A stretch of 28,503 nt of DNA, from assembly GCA_002423495.1 (NCBI GenBank), contig DIWN01000036.1:24710-53212 (forward strand). Reading direction: 5' to 3'. Both the position numbers and the translations under genes were made by a program. The number at the start of each line of letters is the position of its first letter. Within the stretch, counting starts at the first letter, position 1. This document shows positions 7,738 through 15,980 of this stretch, piece after piece. Source of the stretch: Anaerolineaceae bacterium UBA6105. GTDB taxonomy: Bacteria; Chloroflexota; Anaerolineae; Anaerolineales; Anaerolineaceae. Under the pieces are notes generated by a model, which did not search any database, was not told where the DNA came from, and saw nothing but the letters and a program-made list of their open reading frames with translations.

Positions 7738-8499
7738 ATGAATAATTGGATTGAATTAGCAAACCGCCACTTCGGCATCATCCTGAATGACCTTCAGCGT
7801 GAACAGTTTCAAGTTTTGCAAGATGAGTTGCTCGAGTGGAATAAAAGAGTCAACCTGACAGCCATTCGTGATGTTCAGGGCATTCAGAAGAAACATTTCT
7901 TTGATTCCCTGACCTGTTTCATGGGCTTTGAGGACTGGCCTGAAAGCCTGATCGATATTGGCAGTGGAGCGGGATTTCCGGGATTGCCGGTAAAATTTAT
8001 TATTCCCGACCTGCACTTGACCCTGGTGGAATCTGTCGACAAAAAAGCCAACTTTTCCCGTCACCTTGTTGAAAAATTGGGATTAACTGATGTCACTGTC
8101 CTTTCAAAACGCGCTGAAGAAGTTGGACGCATGCCTGAGCACCGTGAAGCATACGATGTCGCAATTGCGCGTGCGGTTGCACCAGCCCCTACTTTGGCGG
8201 AATATCTTTTGCCTTTAGTCAAGGTCGGTGGCCAAGCTATGATGCAAAAAGGGACCCGTGGTCCGATGGAAATTTTGGAAGCCGGAAAAGTCATTGATCT
8301 TTGTGGCGGAGAGATTTCCGACCTGCGGCGCTTGAGTTTCGACGGCATTGAAGGGGAAGGCAACCTGGTACTTATTGACAAACTCCGTCATACCCCCAGG
8401 GAATTCCCGCGTGCAGTTGGTATTCCTGCCAAAAAACCGATCCTAACTTCTGAAGACGAAAAGTACCGCAAGTTATTTGATGAACTTCTAAATAGCTAG
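7738..8499 (+). CDS. rsmG: 16S rRNA (guanine(527)-N7)-methyltransferase
   Basis: The 253-residue protein is RsmG/GidB, which methylates N7 of G527 in 16S rRNA using S-adenosylmethionine. Visible features are LLEWNKRVNLTAIRD around 31-45, the SAM-binding LIDIGSGAGFPGLPVKF at 71-87, the LTLVESVDKKANF strand/acidic loop, and AIARAVAP further on. The C-terminus is a little longer than in Escherichia coli (about 207 residues), as in many Gram-positive homologues. The start is supported by the conserved N-terminus and by the TATAAT box six bases before it. The gene lies 68 bp after the VTT gene, with no terminator visible in between. In many bacteria rsmG sits near the origin with gidA/parA, which are not present here. 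Confidence 0.97.
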   Translation: MNNWIELANRHFGIILNDLQREQFQVLQDELLEWNKRVNLTAIRDVQGIQKKHFFDSLTCFMGFEDWPESLIDIGSGAGFPGLPVKFIIPDLHLTLVESVDKKANFSRHLVEKLGLTDVTVLSKRAEEVGRMPEHREAYDVAIARAVAPAPTLAEYLLPLVKVGGQAMMQKGTRGPMEILEAGKVIDLCGGEISDLRRLSFDGIEGEGNLVLIDKLRHTPREFPRAVGIPAKKPILTSEDEKYRKLFDELLNS

Positions 8500-8511
8500 A
8501 TTTACCACATT

Positions 8512-9528
8512 ATGAAAACACAACTAACCTTCTTTTGTGAATTGCAGGCTGCGGAGTTGAAGAAACTCTTTGAAGACCGCTTTGTTTTTGATGACCTGAA
8601 GACTCTCAATGCCGGTATCTCGCTGGGCATACTGGACTTTTCTCCTGAGCGTGCAAGCGTGGTGCAAAAACTCAACCGCATGGGCATTCCGCTAACTGCC
8701 TGGCTGCTGCTGCCAGAGGAGCAGGGTTACTGGTTTAACCTTGGCAATCATGCTGAGGCAACCGCGCGCTACCAGGCATTCAAGACCTGGAGCGAGGAAA
8801 ATGAGTTGGAGTGGGCTGCAGTCGGGCTGGACATCGAGTCGGATATCAATGAAATGAAAAATTTCATCGATGAGCGCGGAGCTGTGATCCAAAAAGCGCT
8901 AAAACGCCTGAGGGATACCAAGGGTTACCACACTGCGAAAAAAGCTTACGAAGCACTGGTCGCGCAGATCCATGCGGATGGATATTTGGTTGAGGGCTAT
9001 CACTTTCCCTTGATCGTGGATGACCGTGAGGCTGGGTCAAGCGTTTTGCAGCAGGTGGCGCGTCTGGTGGAGATCCCGGTCGACAGAGAAGTATTGATGT
9101 TGTACTCAAGCTTTTTCAGACCGCATGGACACTCCATTTTGTGGAGCTATGCCCAGGAAGCCCAGGCAATCGGGATTGGCAATACCGGCGGTGGCGTTCA
9201 GGCAGGCACGCTTGAGAACGTGCCTTATTTGAGTTGGGATGAGTTTGCGACCGATTTGCGCCTGGCACGCCGCAGCGGCAAGCCGATTTATGTTTTCAGC
9301 CTTGAGGGCTGCGTGAGGCAGGGATTTTTGCCGCGCCTTGTCACGTTTGACTGGCAGGCTGAGGTCGAATTACCCAGAACAGCGCTTGTGTCTGCTGGCA
9401 GGGGTGGCTTGAAAGGATTGTTGTGGGCGATTGAGCGTCCTGTGGTGCTTTTGGCGGGTTTGGCCGGCGTGATTGGCACCGTGCTGATGATCAAATCTCA
9501 CGGGGAATCGAAAAAGAACAGCAAATAG
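8512..9528 (+). CDS. Uncharacterised protein with C-terminal membrane helix
   Basis: I do not recognise a named family. The 338-residue product has alternating beta/alpha stretches, among them ISLGILDF, IPLTAWLLLPEEQGYWFNL, WAAVGLDIESDIN, HADGYLVEGYHFPLI, VLMLYSSFF, GVQAGTLENVPYLSWDEF and KPIYVFSLEGC. The rhythm, with acidic residues at strand ends (GLDIESD, SLEGC), is what a TIM-barrel hydrolase such as a glycosidase-like protein would show, but this is only an impression. One hydrophobic helix at about 310-330 (VVLLAGLAGVIGTVLMI) followed by a basic tail suggests a C-terminal membrane anchor with the body in the cytoplasm; no signal peptide is seen. It starts 12 bp after rsmG without a ribosome site, so coupling is likely. 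It is convergent with ksgA. Confidence 0.8.
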   Translation: MKTQLTFFCELQAAELKKLFEDRFVFDDLKTLNAGISLGILDFSPERASVVQKLNRMGIPLTAWLLLPEEQGYWFNLGNHAEATARYQAFKTWSEENELEWAAVGLDIESDINEMKNFIDERGAVIQKALKRLRDTKGYHTAKKAYEALVAQIHADGYLVEGYHFPLIVDDREAGSSVLQQVARLVEIPVDREVLMLYSSFFRPHGHSILWSYAQEAQAIGIGNTGGGVQAGTLENVPYLSWDEFATDLRLARRSGKPIYVFSLEGCVRQGFLPRLVTFDWQAEVELPRTALVSAGRGGLKGLLWAIERPVVLLAGLAGVIGTVLMIKSHGESKKNSK

Positions 9529-9546
9529 TATTCAAAATAAGTTAAA

Positions 9547-10374
9547 TCAATTGAATTTGCTTATTAAGCTTGCCCATTCGGCTATGCTGAGGGTTTCAGC
9601 CCGGCGGGAAGGCTCAATGTGCGCCTCCAGTAGTCTGGATTCGGTTTCACTGGCAGGCAGGTTTAAACCAGCCGAAAGCGAGTTCCTTAAGGTTTTGCGT
9701 TTTTGTCCAAAACCCGCGTGCGTCAGCTTGAAAAACTGATCCAGCTGCGATGGGGGGATAAGCGGTTCGGGATGCAAGCGAATGCGCAGCACTGCCGAGT
9801 CCACATCCGGCGCGGGGAAGAAACTACCCGCGGGGATGGTGCCGGCAATCTCAGGCTCACCGAACACAAATACCGAAAGCGAAAGCAGGCTCATTTTGCC
9901 GTCGCGCGCCAGGATGCGCTGAGCGACCTCTTTTTGGATCGTCAGGATCACGCGTGAAGGTTTGAGAGCAGCTTCAAGCAAGTGGCGGATGATGGCGGAG
10001 GTGATGTAGTAGGGGATATTCGCCACGACGACGTAATTTTCACTGCTCACGAGATCAGCAGGGTCAAGCTCCAGAATATCTCCAGGGAGGATTTTTACAT
10101 TCGAAAAAGGTTTCATGGCTTCCGCAAGCGGCTCAAGCATGCGGTTGTCGATTTCAACCGCAGTTACACGCGCGCAGGTCTGCGCCAAAAGATAAGTCAG
10201 GCTGCCCAAGCCCGCGCCGATCTCGAGCACTTCTTCGCTGCCGGAAAGTTCCGCAGCGTTTATCACCTTCATCAAACCGGCTGGCTCCACCAGGAAATTC
10301 TGCCCGAGAGATTTCTTGGGGTAGATGTGGTAGCGTTTCAGCATGGGCTGAATGTTCAGAAAATCAAGGCTCAT
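9547..10374 (-). CDS. rsmA: 16S rRNA (adenine(1518)-N6/adenine(1519)-N6)-dimethyltransferase
   Basis: The 275-residue protein is KsgA/RsmA, which dimethylates two adjacent adenines in helix 45 of 16S rRNA late in 30S assembly. It shows KKSLGQNFL (residues 20-28), the SAM loop VLEIGAGLGSLT around 49-60, VEIDNRM, LPGDILELD, the catalytic NIPYYIT at 119-125 and FGQKRKTLRNSL near the C-terminus. The start overlaps the end of the YabE-like gene by 4 bp, so the two are translationally coupled. The stop TGA lies within a TCAATTGA palindrome (9547-9554). The gene ends 18 bp from the convergent hypothetical gene, and only a weak AT-rich imperfect hairpin (about 9537-9566) lies there, so a terminator is uncertain. 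Confidence 0.97.
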   Translation of the reverse strand: MSLDFLNIQPMLKRYHIYPKKSLGQNFLVEPAGLMKVINAAELSGSEEVLEIGAGLGSLTYLLAQTCARVTAVEIDNRMLEPLAEAMKPFSNVKILPGDILELDPADLVSSENYVVVANIPYYITSAIIRHLLEAALKPSRVILTIQKEVAQRILARDGKMSLLSLSVFVFGEPEIAGTIPAGSFFPAPDVDSAVLRIRLHPEPLIPPSQLDQFFKLTHAGFGQKRKTLRNSLSAGLNLPASETESRLLEAHIEPSRRAETLSIAEWASLISKFN

Positions 10375-11750
10375 GGCAGGACCACCTGCACATAATCCGG
10401 AACGGGCGTAAGGAAGTAAATCACGGTCCAGTCGTGCCAGGAGACCCAGTTTTCGTCATCGTATCCAAGGTCAATCCAATATCTTCCCGGAATACCGTAG
10501 CCCGAATCCGCGATAATTCCATGTCCATAGCCGGGCACATACACTGGCTGCATTTCAAGCCCGTTATACCAGGAAGCGGCGACCGCCACAATTCCCGTGG
10601 TCAGGGGCAAGCCGGAGCGCGTTATGGCGCCATTGTCAAATTCGGCAGGATAGTAGGAGGTGGCATAAACACTTAACTTGCGCCAGTATTCGATTGTCTG
10701 CCCGTCTACCACTTCGGTCCTCACAACCACCTTTGTGCCCGTGCCCAAAACCGCATCCGCAGGATCGGATGCTTTCCAGGGACCTTCATCCAAGCTATGG
10801 ACGATGATGCCATTTTCAAGGCGATTGCGTTGGCGTGTAATGACCAATCCAAGCTGCCCTGGCGTGATCACGGAGCTTGTGTCCAGCTCGGCTTCGGGGT
10901 CAAATTGATAGGTGTAATTGAAGGCAGTTTCATCCTTGATCAGCGAGATGCTTTCTGTAGTCCGGATGAGGCTGATTTGACCGTTTGGCGGCAGAGGCTG
11001 GTCCTCAGGCGGGATGGAACGGTCGAGGTTTTGGGGCGCAAGACCCAGTTCTACCAGAGCTTCGCCTACAGTGGGCGCGGCAGACATGCCGCTGATGGTC
11101 TGATCTCCGACGGTGACAGCAAGGCTTTTTGCCTGGGCTAAAGTGAATATGTTTTGGGCTTTAAGTTGGGTTTCTGGCGGAGCAGAAAGGCGGTCCTCAG
11201 GCTGCAGTTGAATACCTGCTTCGAGGAGCGCTTCAGCAAGGGTATTTTTTTGCGTGAAAAGAGTGCGAAACTGGCCGTCAATTTCCAACGTAATTTGCTT
11301 CGCAGGCAAGAATTGAAGCCTGACTTCCCCGCCGCTTGGTAATGGTTGGTTTGGGTCAATAACACGACCATCTTGCATCAGCAAATCCCTGGGAAAAAGC
11401 GCAATCCCGGCTGCCTGCAGCAGGTTGGCCGGCAAAAGTTCAGAACTTTGAATCTGCAGGCTTTGACCACCATTCTCAATTTCCACCAGGCGGGCACGTT
11501 GAAGGCTCAGACGGTCTGGCAGGCTAAGCGTAAAACCCTCGGGATCAATAGAGGTTCGGTCGCCTGGTTGGAGTTTGTAATTGAGCTGGCGGAGTAGTCC
11601 CCGCAGGCTGAAGGCTATGGTTCGCACGTGCAAAGTCTGCCCATCGACGGTCAATTGGTAGGGGTGCCAGAGGTGGAAAAAGAGCAAGGCGAGCCCAATC
11701 AGCACGAGTGCCAAACTCAACCAAATCGTTACTTTTCGCTGCTTAATCAT
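10371..11750 (-). CDS. YabE-like cell-wall protein with DUF348 repeats, G5 domain and 3D domain
   Basis: The 459-residue protein has an N-terminal signal-anchor (WLSLALVLIGLALLFFHLW, about residues 10-28) after a basic KQRK start. Three ubiquitin-like DUF348-type units follow, each with the (V/I)xVDGQ-x-TLAEALLEAGIQLQPEDR pattern, near 33-70, 152-188 and 207-245. A G5-like region lies at about 270-350, and a 3D (double-psi barrel) domain at about 360-459 with YATSYYPAEF, GIVAVAASW, PVYVPGYGHGIIADSGYGIPG and YWIDLGYDD. Such proteins are membrane-anchored or secreted and related to resuscitation-promoting factors and lytic transglycosylases; they act on peptidoglycan. It is followed directly by ksgA (4-bp overlap), as yabE and ksgA are near neighbours in Bacillus. 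No clear ribosome site precedes the ATG, and mfd ends 49 bp upstream. Confidence 0.88.
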   Translation of the reverse strand: MIKQRKVTIWLSLALVLIGLALLFFHLWHPYQLTVDGQTLHVRTIAFSLRGLLRQLNYKLQPGDRTSIDPEGFTLSLPDRLSLQRARLVEIENGGQSLQIQSSELLPANLLQAAGIALFPRDLLMQDGRVIDPNQPLPSGGEVRLQFLPAKQITLEIDGQFRTLFTQKNTLAEALLEAGIQLQPEDRLSAPPETQLKAQNIFTLAQAKSLAVTVGDQTISGMSAAPTVGEALVELGLAPQNLDRSIPPEDQPLPPNGQISLIRTTESISLIKDETAFNYTYQFDPEAELDTSSVITPGQLGLVITRQRNRLENGIIVHSLDEGPWKASDPADAVLGTGTKVVVRTEVVDGQTIEYWRKLSVYATSYYPAEFDNGAITRSGLPLTTGIVAVAASWYNGLEMQPVYVPGYGHGIIADSGYGIPGRYWIDLGYDDENWVSWHDWTVIYFLTPVPDYVQVVLP

Positions 11751-11799
11751 CAGAACTTAAATGTATCATATGCCTGAAAAACGTCCAGCCGGCGTAAAT

Positions 11800-14700
11800 C
11801 TACTCCGACCTCAGTCCCTGCTGCAGAATCTTTTGCAAAACACTTAGCAGTCTTGCGCGCCATTGATCACCGCTCAGGTCGGTGATATTGACCCAATAGC
11901 CATTCTTTCCCGCCCGCACATAGGGGGCAATTTCCGGTAGTTGGCGGTCTTTGATGCCGTTGGGCAGGGCAGGGTAAGAAAGCAGGATCTGGTTGTTGTT
12001 GACGCTGATTGATTCGATCCCCGCGGCTTCTCCGCGCAATTTGACCTTCATTTGGAACAAGAGGTCCGACACGCCTTGTGGGATGGGACCAAAGCGGTCG
12101 GCGAATTCAATTTCGGTTTGAGCAATTTCAGTTTCACTGCGCAAAGATGCAATGCGGCGGTAGAGCTTGAGCCGCAGTTCCTGGTCGGGGATGTAAGTAG
12201 CTGGGATCTCATTTGAGAGGGGAAGTTCGACGTTAATGTTGAGGCTGGGGGCTTCGACCCCGGTTTCGACTGGCAGTCCAGAATCACTGCGCATAGCCTT
12301 GACAGCTTGACTGAGCAACTTGGTGTAGAGGTGGAAACCTACAGCCGCGATGTAACCCGATTGGCGTGTGCCCAGTAAATCTCCCGCTCCGCGCATTTCC
12401 AGGTCGCGCATGGCGATGGCATAACCCGCGCCAAGCTCGGAGTTATCTGCCAGGATTTCCAGGCGTTCTTCGCCTTCGGGGGTGGGGGAGCGCCGTTTAT
12501 CGCGGAAGAGATACGCAAAAGCCCGCTGCGCGCCGCGCCCAACCCGACCGCGAAGTTGATAGAGCTGCGCGAGCCCAAAGGTGTCAGCCCGGTCGACGAT
12601 CAGGGTGTTGGCGTTGGGAATGTCGAGCCCGGATTCGATGATCGAGGTGCACAGGAGCACGTCAATTTGCCCGGCGGTGAACTGCTGCATCACCTCAGCC
12701 AGCTGCTCTTCCGGCAGCCTGCCATGCCCGATGCCGATGCGGGCTTCAGGTATGAGGGTGGAAAGGTGATTGTAGACAGCGGGAATGGACTGGATACGGT
12801 TATGGACAAAAAACACCTGTCCGCCTCGATCCAATTCGCGTATTATGGCTTCGCGCACCAGTTTCTGATCGTAGGGTCCAACATGCGTGATGATTGGCAG
12901 ACGTTCCTCGGGGGGTGAGTTGATGTTGGAGATATCCCGAACGCCGCTCAGCGCCATGTAAAGCGTGCGTGGAATCGGGGTGGCAGTGAGGGTGAGCACG
13001 TCAACTTCAGCGCGTAATTTCTTCAGATGCTCTTTGTGAGTCACTCCAAATCGCTGCTCTTCATCAATGATGACCAGCCCAAGGTCTTTGAACTTCACAT
13101 CAGCTGAAAGAAGACGGTGCGTGCCAATCAGGATGTCCACTTGTTTGTCAGCCGTCAGGCGGATGATCTCGTCCTGGGCTTTGTTTGAACGGAAGCGCGA
13201 AAGCATCTCGACAGTAACCGGGAAAACGGAAAGGCGTTGGCGGAAGGTCTCATAGTGCTGCTGTGCCAAAACGGTCGTGGGTACCAAAACTGCCACTTGT
13301 TTGCCGTTTGTGACCGCTTTGAAAGCAGCTCGCAAGGCGACTTCGGTCTTGCCGTAGCCTACATCGCCGCAGAGCAGCCTGTCCATCGGGCGTTTTGATT
13401 CCATGTCGGCTTTGACTTTTTCGATGGCAAGCAGCTGATCCGGTGTTTCGATGTATGGAAAGGAGGCTTCGAGTTCTTTTTGCCAGTCGTTGTCCGGTTC
13501 AAAGGCAAAACCTTCAGCGGTCTGGCGTTTGGCATAGAGTTCCAGCAGGTCCTGCGCCACTTCCACCACAGCGTGGCGGACGCGGCTCTTGGTAAGGTCC
13601 CATTCAGCTCCACCCAGACGGCTCAGAGAGTGAGGTCCGCTTTCAGGTCCGATATAGCGGGTCACTCGATCAGCTTGGTGGATGGGGACGTAGAGCACGT
13701 CGTTGTCCTTATAGCCGATGGAAAGATATTCCCGTTGGACACCTTCGATCTTTGGAGAATGCAGCCCAATGAACTGACCGATGCCGTGGTCCACATGCAC
13801 AACCCAGTCTCCCGGTTTCAGGTCCGCGTAGATGGTCTCCGGGGCTTCGGTGTTGAGCATCGGTCGCCGGCGGGGCTGCGGGCGGCTCCAACCGAAAATC
13901 TCGCTGTCAGAAAGCAGATGCTGCTGCTTCTCGCCTTGCTTCAGCACCCAACCGCCGGAGATGGAGCCCTCGATGAAAACCTGCTCAGCTTCTTCTTTGC
14001 TGACCTCCGGATGTGTTTCTGTCCAGAGCTGCTTGAGCCGGGCTGCCTGGCGTGAAACAACCGTCCAGGGCAAATTTTCGCTGCTGAGGGTCTCGATGTG
14101 GTACTGATATTCCTTGAGCCGACCAGCAAAACGCGGACCTGATCCGAAGCTGGCTGAAAGTGACGATCCACCCTCAGCGTTGGTGTGACCCAGCTCAAGC
14201 ATTTGATGCTGGCTGAGGCTATCGGTCAATTCAGACCAGGTCAGGTAAGGAATTGGGGCGTTCTGATCAAGCGATTGATTGGCAATTTGGGTTGCTCTGC
14301 GTTCACTTGACTCTTCTTCGATGTCATTAGCAGCGGCTTCAATGAATTCCTGTCCATCAAGCAGCACAAGGGCTTCTTTGGGCAGGAAGTCGACCAGGCT
14401 GGAGGGAAAACGGTAAAGATCAGCGATTTCCAGTTCAGTGGGTTGGAAAGGAAGTTCTCCGTCTTCTGTTGCGTTCAGCGCGAGGGCTTCAGAGGCCGGG
14501 AAGAGGACTGCCTGATCAATTTTTTCGGTGGTGCGTTGGGTGGCAGGGTCAAAAAGGCGCAGGGTATCAATTTCCTGACCGAAGAATTCGATCCGAACCG
14601 GCCAGGGGCTGGAATGCGACCAGGCATCGAGAATGCCGCCACGGCGGGAAAACTGACCAGGACGCACGACAATGTTGCTGTATTCATAACCCAGCATCAC

Positions 14701-15222
14701 CAGGCTAGCACTGGTTTCAACCAGGTCGCGCTGATCCGCCAGCTTTATGCGCAAGGTTTTGCGCAGGAAATCGCGGCGGGGGATTGTGCGGGTCATGGCT
14801 GCTCGAATGGGGGCTATCACGACCGAGGGGCTCGGGGGGGCGACACTGCCCGGCAGCCAGTAGCTGCCAAACTCTGTCAGCACGCGCAAACGGTCGTGGC
14901 GGGTGCCTTCGGACCAGGGCAAATTTTCGTAAAAAGAAGGGTTAGGTTCAGCAAAGTAAAGGTTGGTGCCTTCCGGCAACCAAAAACCAAGTTCGTCAAA
15001 GAGCGAGAGGGCGCGATCCGCCCGGTTTGTCAGCAGAAGGATGGGTTTGTTGAGATCGTGATGCAGGGCAGCCAGCAACGCCAAACGAACTGCACGCGGC
15101 AGTCCAAGACCGCGCAGGTTGCCGCCAATGAAATCGCCTTCCTGGATCCGGTTGAGCAGATCCTGATAGGCTGTCAGGCTGGCAAGCGGCGCGAGGAGAG
15201 GATGTTCAGCTGACTTCCCCAT
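11800..15222 (-). CDS. mfd: Transcription-repair coupling factor
   Basis: The 1140-residue protein is full-length Mfd. It removes RNA polymerase stalled at DNA lesions and recruits UvrA. Domains in order: a UvrB-like N-terminal region (GQFSRRGGILDAW, about residue 190), a CarD/RID RNA-polymerase interaction module starting at LKPGDWVVHVDHGIGQF, the SF2 translocase with LLCGDVGYGKTE (Walker A, about 615), IIDEEQRFG (about 715) and TLTATPIPRTLYM, the second lobe with STSIIESGLDIPNANT, QLYQLRGRVGRG and the TRG motif, and a C-terminal TRCF domain. The ATG lies inside the end of pth (17-bp overlap, different frame) and has no ribosome site of its own, so translation is probably coupled to pth. This pth-mfd order also occurs in Bacillus. 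Confidence 0.98.
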   Translation of the reverse strand: MGKSAEHPLLAPLASLTAYQDLLNRIQEGDFIGGNLRGLGLPRAVRLALLAALHHDLNKPILLLTNRADRALSLFDELGFWLPEGTNLYFAEPNPSFYENLPWSEGTRHDRLRVLTEFGSYWLPGSVAPPSPSVVIAPIRAAMTRTIPRRDFLRKTLRIKLADQRDLVETSASLVMLGYEYSNIVVRPGQFSRRGGILDAWSHSSPWPVRIEFFGQEIDTLRLFDPATQRTTEKIDQAVLFPASEALALNATEDGELPFQPTELEIADLYRFPSSLVDFLPKEALVLLDGQEFIEAAANDIEEESSERRATQIANQSLDQNAPIPYLTWSELTDSLSQHQMLELGHTNAEGGSSLSASFGSGPRFAGRLKEYQYHIETLSSENLPWTVVSRQAARLKQLWTETHPEVSKEEAEQVFIEGSISGGWVLKQGEKQQHLLSDSEIFGWSRPQPRRRPMLNTEAPETIYADLKPGDWVVHVDHGIGQFIGLHSPKIEGVQREYLSIGYKDNDVLYVPIHQADRVTRYIGPESGPHSLSRLGGAEWDLTKSRVRHAVVEVAQDLLELYAKRQTAEGFAFEPDNDWQKELEASFPYIETPDQLLAIEKVKADMESKRPMDRLLCGDVGYGKTEVALRAAFKAVTNGKQVAVLVPTTVLAQQHYETFRQRLSVFPVTVEMLSRFRSNKAQDEIIRLTADKQVDILIGTHRLLSADVKFKDLGLVIIDEEQRFGVTHKEHLKKLRAEVDVLTLTATPIPRTLYMALSGVRDISNINSPPEERLPIITHVGPYDQKLVREAIIRELDRGGQVFFVHNRIQSIPAVYNHLSTLIPEARIGIGHGRLPEEQLAEVMQQFTAGQIDVLLCTSIIESGLDIPNANTLIVDRADTFGLAQLYQLRGRVGRGAQRAFAYLFRDKRRSPTPEGEERLEILADNSELGAGYAIAMRDLEMRGAGDLLGTRQSGYIAAVGFHLYTKLLSQAVKAMRSDSGLPVETGVEAPSLNINVELPLSNEIPATYIPDQELRLKLYRRIASLRSETEIAQTEIEFADRFGPIPQGVSDLLFQMKVKLRGEAAGIESISVNNNQILLSYPALPNGIKDRQLPEIAPYVRAGKNGYWVNITDLSGDQWRARLLSVLQKILQQGLRSE

Positions 15223-15799
15223 TGTATTTGTTCATGGTCTGTGTAAGACCTTCGTTGATGAAGTTTTGGCTGGCTTCAACTGCGGTGCGCAGGATGATTG
15301 CCAAAAGGTCATTTTCAGAAGGCAGAAAATTTTTGAGCACATAATCCACTGGGTCCATCTGCCCAGGCGGGCGGCCGATCCCCAGGCGCATACGCGGGAA
15401 ATCCTGCGTTCCAAGTTGGGTGATGATGGAGGCCATACCTCGCTGCCCGGAGGTGCCGCCGTTGGGGCGCAAGCGCAACGTACCGAGAGGCAGATCAAGA
15501 TCGTCGTGGATGACGAGCAGATTGGAGAACGGCACTTTAAAATAGCGCAGCAAGGGAGCCACAGCCCGACCAGACTCGTTCATGAAGGTCATGGGTTTCA
15601 CGAGCACAACTTTGCTGTCGTTAAATTTGCCTTCGCCAATCATGGCTTTAAACTTGAGGCGTTTCACCTGGACATTGAGTTCGTCTGCAAGTTCATCGAG
15701 GGCAAGAAAGCCAAAGTTGTGCCGGGTATGGCGATAGGCTGGACCCGGGTTTCCCAGTCCGACGATCATTACAGGTAAATCTTTGTTAAATTCTTCCAT
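15206..15799 (-). CDS. pth: Peptidyl-tRNA hydrolase
   Basis: The 197-residue enzyme recycles peptidyl-tRNA released from stalled ribosomes by cutting the ester bond. It has MIVGLGNPGPAYRHTRHNFGF (His27 is the likely catalytic base, with Asn28), KPMTFMNESG, VIHDDLDLPLG, RLRPNGGTSGQRGMASI and RMRLGIGRPPG, all conserved in bacterial Pth, with normal length. The open frame extends upstream to 16102, but that part is low in homology-like features and spans the intergenic region. The ATG at 15799 is the one that fits the family, preceded by a weak AGAGAGA site. The 3' end overlaps mfd. Confidence 0.97.
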   Translation of the reverse strand: MEEFNKDLPVMIVGLGNPGPAYRHTRHNFGFLALDELADELNVQVKRLKFKAMIGEGKFNDSKVVLVKPMTFMNESGRAVAPLLRYFKVPFSNLLVIHDDLDLPLGTLRLRPNGGTSGQRGMASIITQLGTQDFPRMRLGIGRPPGQMDPVDYVLKNFLPSENDLLAIILRTAVEASQNFINEGLTQTMNKYNGEVS

Positions 15800-15824
15800 G
15801 TTCTCTCTGCTTTCGCAATCTTTT

Positions 15825-15833
15825 ATTTTAACA
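15825..15833 (-). promoter_or_regulatory. Candidate extended -10 promoter of pth-mfd
   Basis: On the minus strand TGTTAAAAT (15833-15825) fits the extended -10 form TGnTAnnnT. Transcription would start near 15818, leaving a leader of about 19 nt before the pth ATG. No good -35 is visible. Confidence 0.35.
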
Positions 15834-15929
15834 CGGAATATGACCTGCCGCTCAGGTTTCGGATAGTAAAGCTGGTCATCCCCACAATTCAGCCTGCTTG
15901 TTGAATATATTTGCCAAACTAAGGAAGAA

Positions 15930-15954
15930 GCCGGACTGAAGAACGCAATCCGGC
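15930..15954 (-). terminator. Intrinsic terminator of the small acidic membrane-protein gene
   Basis: On the minus strand GCCGGA and TCCGGC form a perfect 6-bp GC-rich stem around a 13-nt loop, followed by the T-rich TTCTTCCTT. It lies 26 bp after the stop codon at 15981, where a terminator would be expected. The T tract is interrupted, so it may be leaky into pth. Confidence 0.6.
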
Positions 15955-15980
15955 CTTTGAGTGTTTGATGGAGTTTGAAT

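Noticed and set aside
9537..9566. AT-rich inverted repeat as a two-way terminator between the hypothetical gene and ksgA
   Set aside because: The pairing has several mismatches and no GC stem, so it is too weak to call.
14443..15213. 256-residue plus-strand open frame
   Set aside because: Antisense to mfd; composition is typical of a shadow frame and no ribosome site is seen.
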